Shown: piece after piece, positions 1 through 13,788 of the stretch
Numbering within the stretch: the stretch's first letter is position 1
Layout of the letters: every line of letters starts with the position of its first letter
Origin: Blastocystis sp. Blastoise
Lineage: Eukaryota; Sar; Bigyra; Opalinata; Blastocystidae
Assembly: GCA_039096225.1 (NCBI GenBank)
Contig: JBBPEB010000013.1
Span: forward strand, 1,018,001 to 1,082,000
DNA: 64,000 nt
Reading direction: 5' to 3'
Made by a program: the position numbers and the translations under genes
Notes under the pieces: generated by a model
What the model was told of the DNA's origin: nothing
Database searches by the model: none
What the model saw: the letters and a program-made list of their open reading frames with translations, nothing else

Positions 1-3000
1 GAAAGATTTCTTATATAGAATATGAGTCTCTTCTTACAGAGAAAGAGTCTTTAACTAGTTCTAAGAAGTGTGAAATATGGAAACAATTGAGTGATGATCC
101 TATTTTCCATTCAAATAAGATCCTCTATTTATTTCAACCTGATTCTACTATACTAACATATATGGATAGAGTTTTCTTCTTTATGCTCTTTAAAGATTGT
201 TGTCAATGGCAATTATTATATCGGTATATTATTACTATTCATTCTCTCTCTACTATTATTATTATATACTAGAATGAGTGATCATGAAGGTAGTGTGAAA
301 TGTTTCAAGGAGAAATGTTGGGAGAAGGAGAGTTTAGTATTTGTGAAGGCATTAGATGATGATAATAATATCGTTACCTTTGGAGGATATACAGCTACAG
401 GATGGGGTAAGAACCTTATTGACAGAGATAATCCTCCTAGACGTATATATCTATTTATTCTATTATTAATAGTGTTATAATAATATATATTATGTGTTTT
501 CTTGTTTTATATATTTTTATTTTATTTGTTATACTATAAATAATAGAATATATATATATATATATATTATACTATTATTTTATTATTTTCTACAACATTT
601 AATATTTATTATTATAATATCATAGTTTTATTCTAATACTCGTCTTCATGCTATTCCCGTTGTTTTAACGAACAAACAATTTCAATATCGACCATTACGA
701 ACGGTATAGATTTATTATTCTGATTATATATCTATATATTAATAAATATAGTTACATATTGGATGGAGTTCATTATCTGAATCTGTATCTCTATCTATTG
801 AACAATGTAAAACATTATTCCTCTTACTATTTCGTCATCCTAAAGGATTAGCATCTACTCTATTTACTCTTAATATTAATTTACTCTGTATATAAAGATA
901 ATATTTATCTATTTTATTTAATATATATATATATAGCTCCATTATATGATTATATATTCCCTGAATATTTACATCCTGCGTCTCTTCCTACACCTTATCC
1001 AGCTATATACCCACTTATCTATACAATCCTAACTATATTCTTCTTACATCAAGAATCATGTTATACAAATATAAAGAAAGAATTATTTTCTATTTTAACT
1101 AATGTATATAATAATTAGATTATATTATAATATATGATATTAATAATTATATAGTGTTTTAAAGAAGAAGATATACAAAATGTATTTTATAAATATATAT
1201 GTGAACATGCAATTTTTGGAGAAGGAAAACCAGTTTATTATTCTTACTATTTACAAAATGTATTTATTAATGTTTTCTTGATAATTAAAATTGAATATAT
1301 TAATAATATATAGAAGAATGATACACTTCCTATATATCCGCTTTCTTTATCTCAATACCTTGCTATTGGTAGTAAATCAAAAGAAATTTATATTCAAAAT
1401 AAAGTATTTTATTTTATATGTAATAAATATATTAATATATATTAATATATATTAATATATATATAAATATATATATATAGAATTTCCCATATTATTCTAT
1501 AAACAATCGTATATCTCAATTAGAAACAGATTTAGCTTCTTATATTCATTCAATAGCCAGTGGAGAATATCGAATTCTATATAAAGATCCATTATCATTA
1601 TTAAAGATTAATAATATAAGTTTATCAAATGATATAAATATTCAATCTAATGATAATAATATAATAGCAGATACATCAATAATAGAAACTATGAATATGA
1701 ATAATATTGAGAGAGATGAGAATATAGATACTGATATAGATATAGACACAGATACCGATATAGATATAGATATAGATACCGATATAGATATAGATAAAGA
1801 ATTATTTACTATATCAAATTCAAAAGAAGATGAAGATGAAGAAGAAGAAGAAGAAGAAGAAGAAGAAGAGAAAGTAGAGAATAAGCGATGTAATCGATAT
1901 ATAGATAATAGTAAAGATATTTATGTAGTACGAAATATGAGTCAATTCTTAGAAAATGAAGGAAATAGTCGACAATTATGTATATATAAAGAAGAGAAAG
2001 ATATATATAAAAATAAAAATGAATATTGGTGTATATTAGATCCTATTCATTATGTATATATATATATATATAATTGATTTAAAAAAATAATATATTATTT
2101 TATAGAATAAGCCAGATATTGATGAAGATATTACATTATATAATTATATTGATCAATATAAATTATATATATGTATAAATAATATTATAGACTCTAGTGG
2201 TATGGATGGTATTAAGATATCTGATATATATGACAGCGTATCTGCATATATAGAACATCATTCGATTTCTCCTTATATTCCACAAGATATAGTATCTTTC
2301 CATCGAGCTATCTCCACAGCTATATTAGATCTAGAAAATCAATCCCAAATTTATAAAGTGAATGATTATAAGTGTCATAAATATATATCTAAGAATTATT
2401 TGAAATATTATATTCTTCCTGATTTAACTTCATTCTCAGTTTCAACAGATTCAGTTTCTTCTCTTTCTCCTCAAACATCTGAATCTACAAAAGATATAAT
2501 ATCTGAAAAAGAAATGAATAAGACACCAATCTTCTTACATACTCATTTTATACACTTAAAGAAAGGAGAAGAACAATATGGACAATATAATTCTTATACT
2601 CAAATATTATATGTTATTATTAACTCTCCTGGAATTACTATTGTAATTATTTATTTTTTTTTATTTATTATTTATTATTTTATTTATTTATTTATTAATT
2701 ATTAATTATTAATTGTTTCATTCATTATTATATTTATTATTATATTTATTATTAATAATTTTATTATGAATAAATTAATATTTTATATAATATATATATA
2801 TATTTTCAATAGACAAAATTACATTCAATTTTTCCAACTTATCTTCCTATTGAATTATTTGATATATGTTTACATCTAAGAGATCAAGAACTGATTGGAA
2901 TCAAACAATTCTATGTATATTATATTTATTATTATATTTATTATTTATAGAAATCTTCAAAAGCATCTCTATTTTCTTCTCCTTCTATTCTAATTAAAGA

Positions 3001-3197
3001 TACTATTCTTTCTGATTTTATTAATAAGTATACTTATATTTATTATTCTATATCATATTTATATATATAGAAGTCCTGATACAATTGAAAATACAGAATA
3101 TTGTTTCTATCCATCAAATAATACTTTCGATCAACTATCTACATATATATTCAATCATAAAGAATATATCGATGGAATCAATATTAACTCTAAATAA
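1..3197 (+). CDS. Unknown multi-exon protein with TLDc-like segment and acidic repeat (5' partial)
   Basis: The reading frame is open from base 3, so the 5' end lies outside the window; the last exon ends in DGININSK at a TAA (3195-3197). An early segment joined across an intron (exon end near 217, next exon from about 272) reads LLYRMSDHEGSVKCF, then SLVFVKALDDDNNIVTFGGY, which resembles the TLDc fold pattern (LYR, then a strand, then FGGYT..W). Later exons are helical and unfamiliar. One exon (about 1481-2050) carries a hexamer repeat coding alternating Asp-Ile, then an uninterrupted Glu run. Another (about 2185-2640) contains GIKISDIYDSVSAYIEHH, which could be a winged helix. The splice phase between the FGGYT exon and the exon near 637 does not fit GT-AG in an open frame, so either this is more than one gene or an exon is missed. 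The function is not known, and TLDc is a weak inference. Confidence 0.5.
1721..1875 (+). repeat. In-frame GATATA hexamer repeat and GAA repeat
   Basis: Repeated gatata/gatacc units (about 1725-1796) code for alternating Asp and Ile, followed at about 1829-1870 by gaa/gat codons giving a run of Glu and Asp. Unlike the (TA)n tracts of the introns, these repeats stay in frame within an exon. Confidence 0.85.
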
Positions 3198-4133
3198 TTC
3201 TTCTTTTAAAAAATTATTATTTTTTTCTTTTTTTTTATTATTTCATGTTTTTTAATCATTTTTTTCTTTAAATAATTAATTTTAATTATTATTATGATTC
3301 ATATTACTTTCATATGTATATATTTGCTATATAATTATAGTGATTTAATAAAAACAATGATTGACTTATAACTGTTACATGTATATTAAACTTGATTCTC
3401 AACAAAACACAAAATATGCATTTAAGATATCTTTATAATTCTTAATACAAGTGAATAATATATATATATATAGTATAGAAATACATATAACACAAGAAAC
3501 TATAAAGAGAAGGAAGGATGACACAAATAAATAGACAAAAAAATGTTTGCGAGATGATATTCCATACAAAACACAAATAAAATAAGAAGAAAAAATAAGA
3601 TGTGGAGAGTATATAAAGAAAATATAAATAATAAAAAGGAAAGATAAATAAAAATTAAAAAAGAGAGAAAGAGAAATGAATTAGAGAATATAATATAAAA
3701 TTAGTAGAATAGATTCAAAAGGAAAATTAAAAAAAAAAATTATTGAATAAAAGAAACTAAAAATAAAAAAGTCAAGTGAATAATGATTTATAAAAGTATA
3801 AAAAAAAAATAAGAAGATAAAGAAGGTATAAATATGAGTATATATAAATATGAAATATGTGTTCAAATTTAGTAAATAAAAAAAAAATCAAATAGATAGA
3901 AGAGAAAAAATATCATATAGTAATATATATATTTACAAATAATGTGAATAGAGAAGAGGAGCTAAAAGAAAAGAACAAAAAAAAAAAGAAAGAATAATAA
4001 TATATAAAAGGAAAAAAAGTTCAAATAGAATAGTATTTATAGCAGTATATAAAAATAGTATATATAATAGTATATATAATAGTGTAAAATAGAGAAGCTA
4101 GAAGATCTTTATATATATATATAATAATTCGAT
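3198..4133. other. Intergenic region between convergent genes, no gene seen
   Basis: This A-rich stretch separates the + gene ending at 3197 from the - gene ending at 4134. Open frames here are short, extremely biased (Phe/Ile/Tyr) and have no splice-consistent extension. It presumably holds the 3' untranslated regions of both convergent genes. Confidence 0.7.
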
Positions 4134-4408
4134 TTAGAATACTCTAACCTTGATAATAGGATTAACAAAAGTAACATTATCTATATATATATATATAAGT
4201 ATATATATATGTATATACCAAAATAGGATCTTGTGTTAATAGTCTTCCAATTGAGTTTATTTTCTGTTTGTAGCGTATTATATTTATTGACACAGAGGCC
4301 ATTCGTGACAGCAACTGAAGTGACTGTAGAATTGAGAAGCGGATTCATACCGTGAATGGTACTTACTATATATATATATATAGAAGGAGAAAATACATAA
4401 ATAAAAAA

Positions 4409-4453
<45 letters not shown>

Positions 4454-5632
4454 CCCGTAGTAGAGACATCAATAACTTGAATATTCTTATAAAAGCAATA
4501 CGATGTTAATAGACGTTCAACGTACGGTTCTCCGTACGCGATGGGACACAATTCCGATAAATCAGCATTTTTAGAGAAGATGAAGAAATCCTATATATAT
4601 ATATATATATATATACAATAGAAGATAAAAGGAAAATAGAAAATAAATATATAAGCATATATAAATACAAAAGTGAATGAATTATCTTCATTGTCCTCCG
4701 TACAAAGATTGGATACATGAAGATCGTAATCGAATTGTGTTATATAATTCATTTGAATTTGATTGGTTGGTACTAAATGACGATGTCCAACTAACATATT
4801 CTTTCTAAGTATTCTTTCTTTGGACATAGAATTCTTAATAGTAAGAAGAGTATGTATAAGAGTAGAAGATTGAAAAGTCTCTGGAGATAATATACCATAA
4901 TATACAGAAGACCATTTAGACTTCATATCTTCTAAGAGAGATGTTACTAAAGGATAACCAAGGGAATTCGTCCTTTAATATAAATATATTATATATAATG
5001 AATACAATAATAATAATATATATATATATACTTAAAATGATTAACAACTGTAAATTGTTTGAATTCCGGTTTAAAGAAAGCTCCTTCAATCTTCGTATAG
5101 ATAACTATCTTAATATTATATTGTTGCTGAATATAACTGATAGAAGCATAAACTTTAGTTCGAATCTGATTCACCAACGCATCCTGTTTATTTATAAATA
5201 ATATTTATATTTAAATAAGAAAAAACATATATATATACATTGTTTTTCATAACTGGAATTCCATATACTAGAAAATAATCACTCTTGTCAACATCTAATT
5301 GTAAATATATAATAAAATAATAACAAAAATAATAAAAATACCTTGAAGATGTCTTAAATTGTTTAAAGACTCAGTTGTATTCTTTCTCATAATATCGTTG
5401 ATGCTCATCATATCACCTGAATCTTCAGATTTATCTATATCTATATATTAAAGATAAATGATGTAGAAAATGATTTCTATTGTAGTCTGATAAGGAATAT
5501 AACTTATTTCTTGTGATCCAAGAAACAAGCATATATTACACATAAAAAATATATACTGATTGCATTAGTTATTGGACTACACAACATGAAGATTATTAGT
5601 GATAGAATGCATAATCTTCTTTTCATACTCAT
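4134..5632 (-). CDS. Secreted or lumenal protein of unknown function
   Basis: The start at 5632 gives MSMKRRLCILSLIIFMLCSP, a basic N-terminus followed by a hydrophobic core and small residues, so a signal peptide is likely. Splicing in a consistent phase to the exon around 5345-5441 yields NIDKSEDSGDMMSINDIMRK. Further exons carry DYFLVYGIPVMKN (about 5235-5285), VYASISYIQQQYNIKIVIY (about 5041-5185) and TNSLGYPLVTSLLEDMKSKW (ending near 4680). The next exons carry CPIAYGEPYVERLL and NPLLNSTVTSVAVTNGLC, and the last exon ends NPIIKVRVF at TAA (4136-4134). Cysteines and possible N-glycosylation sites (NTT, NST, NVT) suit an ER-lumenal or extracellular protein. No family was recognised. Its first intron and small exons are inferred from GT-AG phase only. 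The neighbour at 6095-9345 runs the same way. Confidence 0.6.
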
Positions 5633-6094
5633 ATTAAAGTAGAGAGAAGTATTCATTAGAATCTATAACTCTTATATGAATATATAGGTAATAATTTGAA
5701 TAAAGTAATGAAAAACACTTAACTCGTTTAAAAATTTTCTGTCGAAATCAAACCTTCTTTATCGAACTGAATTTCAAAAATATTTTTTTTGGGGTTCACT
5801 GAGTTCCTGTCGGTACTTTAGGGAATAATTTTTTCCAGATTCTTTATGAATGAACTTGTTAGTTGCAGAGTTGTGTATAATTTTATATTGTGATATGCAT
5901 TCATAAGTATATGATCATGAGTTGTGAAATAGAAATGAGTATTAATAAATTATTTTTTTAGAAATTACAAAGAAATTCTGCTTTATTAAATGAATATATA
6001 TAACAAAGCTATCATCAGAAGGATAAGGAATTTGAATAAACGTCAAGTCATAGATAAATTTAAAAGAATATGTTTTTGTCAGTTGTTATTGATT

Positions 6095-6533
6095 ATAGGT
6101 TCTCCTATGAGATGAATTAGAGTGATATTTTTTATATTTATACTTGATTTGATTTGATTTTGGAGGACACATCTATAGAAGAGCATATAAATATGATAAT
6201 AATAATAATAATAGAGATATATAAAAGAATTGTTGATTCATATACTTCTTTGCATCGAACGCATGTGCATTCTAAATGATCCGACTAGATATATATATAA
6301 TAGTAAAGGATAAATAAATGAATAAATGAATTGAAATACAAAAGAGATAGGATAAGAGAAAGGGTATTTGAGTGAATAATAGCGATTATTTTGAGAGAAT
6401 AAGTCATTAGATTCCTGTAGTGTGTTATTAAACATAGAAACACAAGGAAGAGATTGAATTAGAGTGCAGAGGGAATGCATATAGTTATACATATAAGAAG
6501 AAGTACAACATATGGTAATACTATAGAAAATAA

Positions 6534-6567
<34 letters not shown>

Positions 6568-7443
6568 TTGTTTCATGTTATGAATAATAGCAGGGATGTC
6601 TTGTTGATGTGTATTAATATAGGACATAGTGTCTATTATACTCTCATTTATCTATATGAATATATATAGGGATATTAAAGGTATATAAAAATATATAAAA
6701 GTACATATATATATACATACTAATGGTATATAATGAATATAGGGTTTGAGTAGAGGTGTTATCCATGTATGAACTTCTGGAGACTATATATATATATATA
6801 GTATTGATACTAGATAGTAATATATAGAGTATAAATAGTATATATATAGTTATAATAGGAGAATAGAGAATAGGTTATACCATGATGAGGAGTGTATTCG
6901 TGATGGCATATAAAGAGAGATAACAGGAAGAAGGTGGACCAGGAAGCACTCTAGAAGAAGACACATAGATAAAGAGATAGATAAAGAGATTATATATATA
7001 TATATATACAAGGCGTATTTACATTGAGAGAGAGTCTTACTAAAAGAATATATAGAGAATATATATATAGCAGAAAATATATATATATATAATGAATAAT
7101 ATACATGATATTTGGATAGTCCCCTTTTCTATAAAATAATATATATAGTAATATTTAATAGGAACAAGTATATATATATACTTGTTTTTCAATAAGGGAA
7201 TAGACACTTTTTCATCAAGTAAATAATACTGAAATTTATATGTTTTTGGATTATCAGGATTTGATGTAACTTCGAATGCGTCAATTCCATCAGTATATTT
7301 CATATCAAGAGAACTATATAAATAATAATAATAATAATAATATATTTATATATAGAATAAATCATACAGTTCTTCTTTCATTGTTAATAAATCTTGGTAT
7401 ATAGTTTTAATTCCACTATTATCTATAGAAGTAATTATAAGAG

Positions 7444-7513
<70 letters not shown>

Positions 7514-8436
7514 GATAGATCTCCTCTCCAAAAGAGACAATTGGATCGTTGATCGAAGGAGTGTGCGTCACTATCTTGTGATACACGTATAGCCTCATAG
7601 ACCGAAGAGAGAAATAGAGATCGTGCTAGAGATGGTGTGATAAGATAGTAATAATAATAATAATAAACATAACAAACATAATAAACATAATAAACATAAT
7701 AGTATATACATGGCATGAAGGATGGTTGGAAGGTCAGTATATAGTCCATATACAGAGGGAGAGGGAGATCTGTGAAAGGAGAGGATGTGTAAGATCCAAG
7801 AATAGGGAGATATACACTATATATATATAGAGTATATGAAGAAAATTGAAAGATATATATAAGAATAAAATGAGAAAGAGATTTAAAAATAAAGAATTAC
7901 AGAAAAGGATCTATAAAGAAATAACGTTTATATATATATACGAGAATGATGGTTGTTTCTGGAAGGAGGGAAGAGAGCATTCCGATTGTAGAGTAGTGTT
8001 ATATATTAATGGGAATTGGAAGGAATTGAGAATCAGAGAGATCGAGAGGGAAATCTAGTCATAATAATAAGTATATATATTATAATGAATATTATTATTA
8101 TTATTCATATACATTATGATTGAGTAAATAATTATAAAAACCTTCAAATAGATTCTCATAATAACAATAGTCAATGTATCCATCAAACTATATATATATA
8201 TATGATAAAGTGACTGTTTATCAAATGAATAATGAACAGGAAATAGAAAAAACAAAGAGACATAGAAAAACGAAACATAATATACATAAAGAAATAAATA
8301 TATATATGTATATATACTTGATAAGATTCATGCATATAGATATAATTCCCGTTATAAACCCACTTGTCAGCTGGAAGTATGGAATAAATACATTGCAAAG
8401 GAGCCTATTAATGTATATAGAAGAGAAGATGAATAA

Positions 8437-8516
<80 letters not shown>

Positions 8517-9345
8517 TATCAAATTTCCTTTTATAAGAAGTGTATAATTGAATATTATTAAATTTAAGTTGTTCTCCCCAATTATTAGAAAAATCGCTGT
8601 TCGAGAATGGTTGATAATACATGCCTTTCTTGTTACTTGTGTTTATTGAAACAATCACACCTTTTTTATATGTATCATAGACATAAGATACACTCTATAA
8701 ATATAATATTTTTGTAAAAAGGAGTATACATTCAGAAAAGAATCACAAAAAGCACCACTTTCTTGGAGTCTCACATCACTACTTAGTTGAGTAGATAAAT
8801 CTAAATATATATATCGATAATTCTTTTAAAAAATATACATTTGAATTGTGTTTCCAACAATGGTTTTAAATCAGAGTCGACAAAAGATAAGTAATCAGGT
8901 ACAGAGAGTGATTGTCTATTCGTTTCCTTAGAGGAAAGAATGAAATCACAATAACTATTGACTAATTTATTCCAATCATTCTTAATATTATCGTTTACTT
9001 GCAATTCTCGTGGTTCCCTATATTCGTATATTTAAAATAAAGATATATATTGTAACATAGATACATTTTTAGAGTAACTTAAAATGTTGATGTGAAATGT
9101 TTTTCCCGTAAAAAAATGCAAATTATACTTCTCAATTCTCATTTATTTATGATTATAAATAAAATGAATTATTATCTCATATTTCCATGTATATTGTTAC
9201 CATATCTTTGTGTCGACTAGTATAGTTGTGATAGAAAAGGATTAATTCATTTAGAAAGACTCCATGTTCTTGTAACACTTCAGTAGGAAATGTTCGATAT
9301 TTCACTTTTAGAGTTTTTATAGATATTTATAAAGATGAATATATA
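6095..9345 (-). CDS. Large unknown multi-exon protein
   Basis: A chain of - strand exons separated by (TA)n introns. In order from the 5' end: TEVLQEHGVFLNELILFYHN (about 9207-9312), NDNIKNDWNKLVNSYCDFIL (8840-9010), LSTQLSSDVRLQESGAFCD, then WGEQLKFNNIQLYTSYKRKF (8515-8700). These are followed by a segment with CIYSILPADKWVYNGN, FDGYIDYCYYENLFEGFYNY, IKTIYQDLLTMKEELYDLFY, and FEVTSNPDNPKTYKFQYYLL. The 3' exons contain VLPGPPSSCYLSLYAITNTL, SPEVHTWITPLLKPYIHYIP and a cysteine cluster CTCVRCKE, ending at a TAA near 6097. The phase between the first two listed exons does not join cleanly, so the 5' end and first exon are uncertain and there may be two genes. I do not recognise the family. No signal peptide was found because the start was not located. 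Confidence 0.45.
7447..7510. repeat. (TA)n microsatellite in intron
   Basis: About 32 uninterrupted TA units inside an intron of the unknown - strand gene; it lies between coding segments ending near 7511 and resuming near 7440. Confidence 0.95.
8439..8513. repeat. (TA)n microsatellite in intron
   Basis: About 37 uninterrupted TA units forming most of an intron of the - strand gene. The - strand donor (GTATATAT) lies at the edge of the tract near 8514, and the probable acceptor is near 8405. Confidence 0.95.
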
Positions 9346-9905
9346 GAACGAACAACATATCCTAGTGATATAAGTCTAAAAAAAGAGAATTCTTCTATTT
9401 TTCATGCTTAAATGAAGCAAAATCAAGTATTTATCATACTTATTTATCTTGTCTTTAAAATCTTTGTCATTATATATGTTATTTATAAGGTATCTCAGAT
9501 AGACGAGACTGAACAAAATAAGAAGACTATTTCATATTCATTTACGAATTTGTTGTTTTTTAAGATTTCTTTTCTAAGTTCGTTTCATCTAGAATACCAT
9601 TTCAAACACTTTTAACAACCTTATATAAATAACATATTTAAACTAACCAATTATGACAAAAAAATACTAAACTTTTATGTCTTCTTAATTCTAAACACTT
9701 TGCATTTTATTGATGTATATAAAGTCTTTAAAAAGCTAGTATTTAAAGAAAATGATCAAAAAAGAGTCACTGAAAAATTTAAGAAAATCATGGTTTTCAA
9801 GATATCTTCAAATAGGGACTTGAAGTCCGTCATTAACTAAGATGGTTTTCATTTTTCTTTTTAGTCATTATTTATTTAAAAATTCATTTTAGATAAGAAT
9901 ACATT
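9346..9905. other. Divergent intergenic region
   Basis: This lies between the start of the - strand unknown gene and the + strand kinase. One + frame at 9412-9615 is open, but it is hydrophobic, has no splice-compatible continuation and is not credible. The stretch probably holds the two promoters. Confidence 0.6.
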
Positions 9906-12015
9906 ATGAATAATAATAATTACGAGATTGCGTATGAAAATGCGGTTAGATATTTGTCTGATTTTACACTCAACCAAGTATAGAATCAATGTGTGATGTT
10001 TAATATATACGTATATAGAGATACCATCTAGTTGAACAGCTCAATGCTGCAATGCTAACAAATCTGATAAGAGTTGCCCAAGTATTTCAAGGTATATTAT
10101 CTAATACAATTACATTTCTATTTTTTATATCAAGATAACATCAACAATGATATGATACATATGTTCTTTGATATGTACATTCAAGGATATGACCCTGATG
10201 CAGTCAGCATAGAAATGATAATGTCTAAAAGCTCATATCCTGACACAGCTCCTTCTATTCGATTAATGCCACATGGTATTTTTTATGATTATTCTATGTT
10301 ATTTATCAAGTTCAAATTATTATTATTTAGCATCATACTTACTGAATCTTCAATATTATTGGATTAATTCTATTGGCGTTTTAGGAGAGTCTATTATGGA
10401 AACATTTAATCCTGTATATATATATATATATATCCTAGCATATTATAAAAACAAAAATTCTTATAGAATTTAAACATTTCGCAAATCCAAGGATTTATTG
10501 AAGATCTTATAAAGAAGTTCAATCTTTATTTGTATATATATCATTATATATATATACGTCTTACTAGTTGTTAACTATTTCCCAATATATTTAGAAAAGG
10601 TATATACTTATAACTCTTTTTTTTGCAGTAGTATTTATATACATGTAATATATATAGTAAATCTTCTTAATGGTGATTATTTTACCCCCAGAATCGTGGA
10701 TCCACTTAATTATGGTCCAGATAATGAACATAATCCTAACTTTCTGGGAAATGGAAAGTATGGCACTTGCTTTAAATCGTATGCATATATAGAGTAATGT
10801 ATACTAAATAATAATGTAATTATAATATAACCATGTTATGCTTTGTTATTACTATAGTAATTATAACAATAATCCTGTTTGTATAAAACAAATTAAAAAG
10901 GATAAGGGTGATTCACGAAAGTATATAAGTCGTGAAGTGGAAGCAATGACATTATTAAATAGAGGAAATAATAAAGGAATTCTTCAGGTATATATATTAC
11001 TATGTTATATATAACTATATATATATATAGTTATACGGAATAATTGAACATAAAGACAACATCCTGCTAGTTACACAATTAGCACCAAATGGAAATCTTG
11101 ATAAATATATGAAGAATACCACAAAGTATATATATATATATTCACATATTCATATCTTTGTATATAGAGATGTACGAAAAGATACAACATTATTCTGTGA
11201 TATATTTAAACAAATTGCCAGTGCTGTAGCTTTTATTCATGAAAACCATGTTTATCATAGAGATATTAAAGTATTATATATATATATATTATATATATAA
11301 CTTTATGATTGTTATTATAGCCTGATAATATTCTTATGGATGAAAATGATAATCCTGTTTTGGGAGATTTTGGATTGTCACGTGTTGTAAATGAAACAGT
11401 TGCTCCTAATGATATTACTCATTGCGGTACATACCCCTTGTATATAAATATATATTTTATTATTTTTATATTCTTCTTTCTTCAATATATTTTTAATTAT
11501 TATTGTTTGTTAGTATTCTTTGCATTCTTATGTGTATTATATATATAGTGCTGCTCCAGAATTGTTTATTGACCATAATGTTATTACCGATAAATGTGAT
11601 ATATACTCATTAGGTTTAGTTGGCTATTATATTATGACTAAATGTGATTTAGCAAAAAAATTATTTGGTGATGAGGCAAAAGTATATAGATCTATATAAT
11701 AATGTTATCATTGTTTATTATATATATATATATATAGTGTAGAACTAATAAAACAAATCCATCTTATGAAGTTCAAATAAATAGTTTTCTGAATCCAAGT
11801 ATTCATCTGATTCTATATATTATCGAACTATATTAATATATTATTATTCTTAATTCTATTTATGATACTTATATTATATATCTATATCTATAGTATTATA
11901 TAACTTATTCCAGAAATGTTTATCTTTTAATCCTGAAGAAAGACCTTCTGCGGCTGAAGTTGTTAAAGAATTAGACGAATATAATGGACCTCTATATAAA
12001 AATTCTATTGACTAA
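9906..12015 (+). CDS. Protein kinase, Ser/Thr-like, with novel N-terminal region
   Basis: About 13 small exons in consistent phase. The ATG at 9906 starts MNNNNYEIAYENAVRYLSDF; the N-terminal region (to about 10530) is helical and matches no domain I know. The kinase domain follows with all main motifs visible: glycine loop LGNGKYGTCF (about 10736-10780), catalytic lysine in VCIKQI (about 10879), the invariant Glu in SREVEAM, HRDIKPDNIL across the intron at 11270-11320, DFGLSR (about 11363), and an APE motif in AAPELF (about 11551). Subdomain IX reads DIYSLGLVGYYI, and the C-lobe ends FNPEERPSAAEVVKEL; stop TAA at 12013-12015. It should therefore be catalytically active, with Ser/Thr specificity suggested by HRDIKPDN. 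I could not assign it to a named kinase group. The intron after the codons for LMPH uses the acceptor TTATTTAG near 10333, which is the one that keeps the frame open. Confidence 0.85.
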
Positions 12016-12896
12016 AGGATAAGAAGATATTACTTTTATTCATTGGGAGAGGTCATTGTTTACTTTTATATATATATATTTCTACTGTTTCTTATTCCTG
12101 ATTTCTTTTCTTTTTTTGGTTTTTAATTTCTTATTATATCATATGTTTTCTTTTATTATCAACTCATTAAAGTACAGTCATATAATTTTTTTTTATTCTT
12201 TTTATTATAACAAAATATTTCATTTTTTTTTTCTTTTTTGAAATGTCTTTTGTTTTTATGGCAGAATCTTTCCAAATAATAAATTATATTTTGTGCTAAT
12301 ATGGGCTGAATACTAATTTACTATTATTTAAGCAAAAACAAAAAAAAATAGAAGAATAATACAATTATTCACCAGTTTATGACATTTTATAAAGGATCTT
12401 TTGATAGATAAAAAATGAATAATATATATTCAAAAATAAAATAGGTGCCTAGTTTACCATTTATATGTCAACTTTGTAATAATATTTTATTTAAAATAAC
12501 TTCATTAAAGATTATTACAAGAATTTGAATAAATTTGACAACAAAAAAAGAGTAATGATTAAAAAGATATATGCTTACACAATAAAATGATGTAATTTCT
12601 GAGTCAGAAATATAAATAGAATTGAAACGAAACTATACTTATTGAGCTAGTGATCGTCTACATTTTTATAAAAGGATACCCTCTCTTTATAAACACATAT
12701 AGAAGATTACAGAAAATAAAATGAGAATAATATGAGTATAATATAATGAATTGAAAGAGAGTATTCATTCATAAGAAAAATTTTCCTGAAAAGTCTGAAA
12801 ATGATATTAAACCAAATCAAGACCATCTTAAAAAATGTAGATAGATATTATTTTCTTGTTGACATTGTTTCTCTTGTTGTTAAATTATTTTTTATT
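12016..12896. other. Intergenic region; promoter of F-BAR gene
   Basis: T-rich 3' flank of the kinase gene, then an A-rich region upstream of the F-BAR gene. Two CTGAAAA copies sit at 12786-12792 and 12795-12801, about 100 bases before the F-BAR start. No credible gene was seen. Confidence 0.6.
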
Positions 12897-13702
12897 ATGG
12901 ATACGTTAAGTTTTCAATCTGATCTAGCTGATGCTTATGACTTAGTTTTATCTAAATCTAAGCAAGGAAAGGCTACATGTAAGGATTTGCTTGCTTTTTA
13001 TGAAGCAAGAGCTTATGCTGAAGAGACATTTGTAGCTGCTTTGAAGAAGATTCCTACGGAGTCTCTTTTTGGTGAGACGAATGAGCAAAGTTCATTTAGA
13101 AGTGCTTGGGATGCTGTTAGAAATAGTATTAATGTTCAAATACGTGAGCATGAACGATATGCTAAGACTCTTCGTGATGATATCATTCCTACTATGGAGA
13201 ATTTATTAACTGATCTTCGTGTAACTAAGAAACAAATGGAAGTAAATGAAAAGAAAGCTCAAAAGTATGTATATTAGAAAAGTTATAATAGTCATTATAT
13301 ATATGTACATTTTATTATTTATGAATCATAATTATATATGTATATATAGAGAATGGAAGAAAGCAGAAACAGCTGCTTCTAAGGCTCGTGCTAAGCATAC
13401 AACTACAAATCAGAAGGTTTCATCCGTGTTAACTGCTGCTGAATCGAGACAAGCTCAAGGACTTCCTGTTGATGATAAAGTATATATATATTTTTTTTAT
13501 TTGTTAATATGTATATTTATTTGTATTTATGATGTTTATTTGTTAATATGTATATTTATTTGTGAATATATTTATTTTTATAATTTTATATTTGTTAATA
13601 TATTTATTTTTATAATTTTATATTTGTTAATATATTTATTTTTATAATTTTATATTTGTTAATATATTTATTTTTATAATTTTATATTTGTAAATAACTA
13701 AA

Positions 13703-13788
<86 letters not shown>

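Noticed and set aside
6238-6627. SET/SMYD methyltransferase because of a CTCVRC cluster
   Set aside because: No NHxC or other SET core motifs are present upstream.
6095-9345. Calcium-channel alpha2-delta/VWA-Cache identity for the large - strand gene
   Set aside because: Only a vague resemblance of the first exon; no MIDAS motif or Cache pattern could be shown.
9412-9615. 67-codon + frame with a hydrophobic start resembling a signal peptide
   Set aside because: No continuation by splicing and Phe/Ile/Lys-biased composition; sits in a divergent promoter region.
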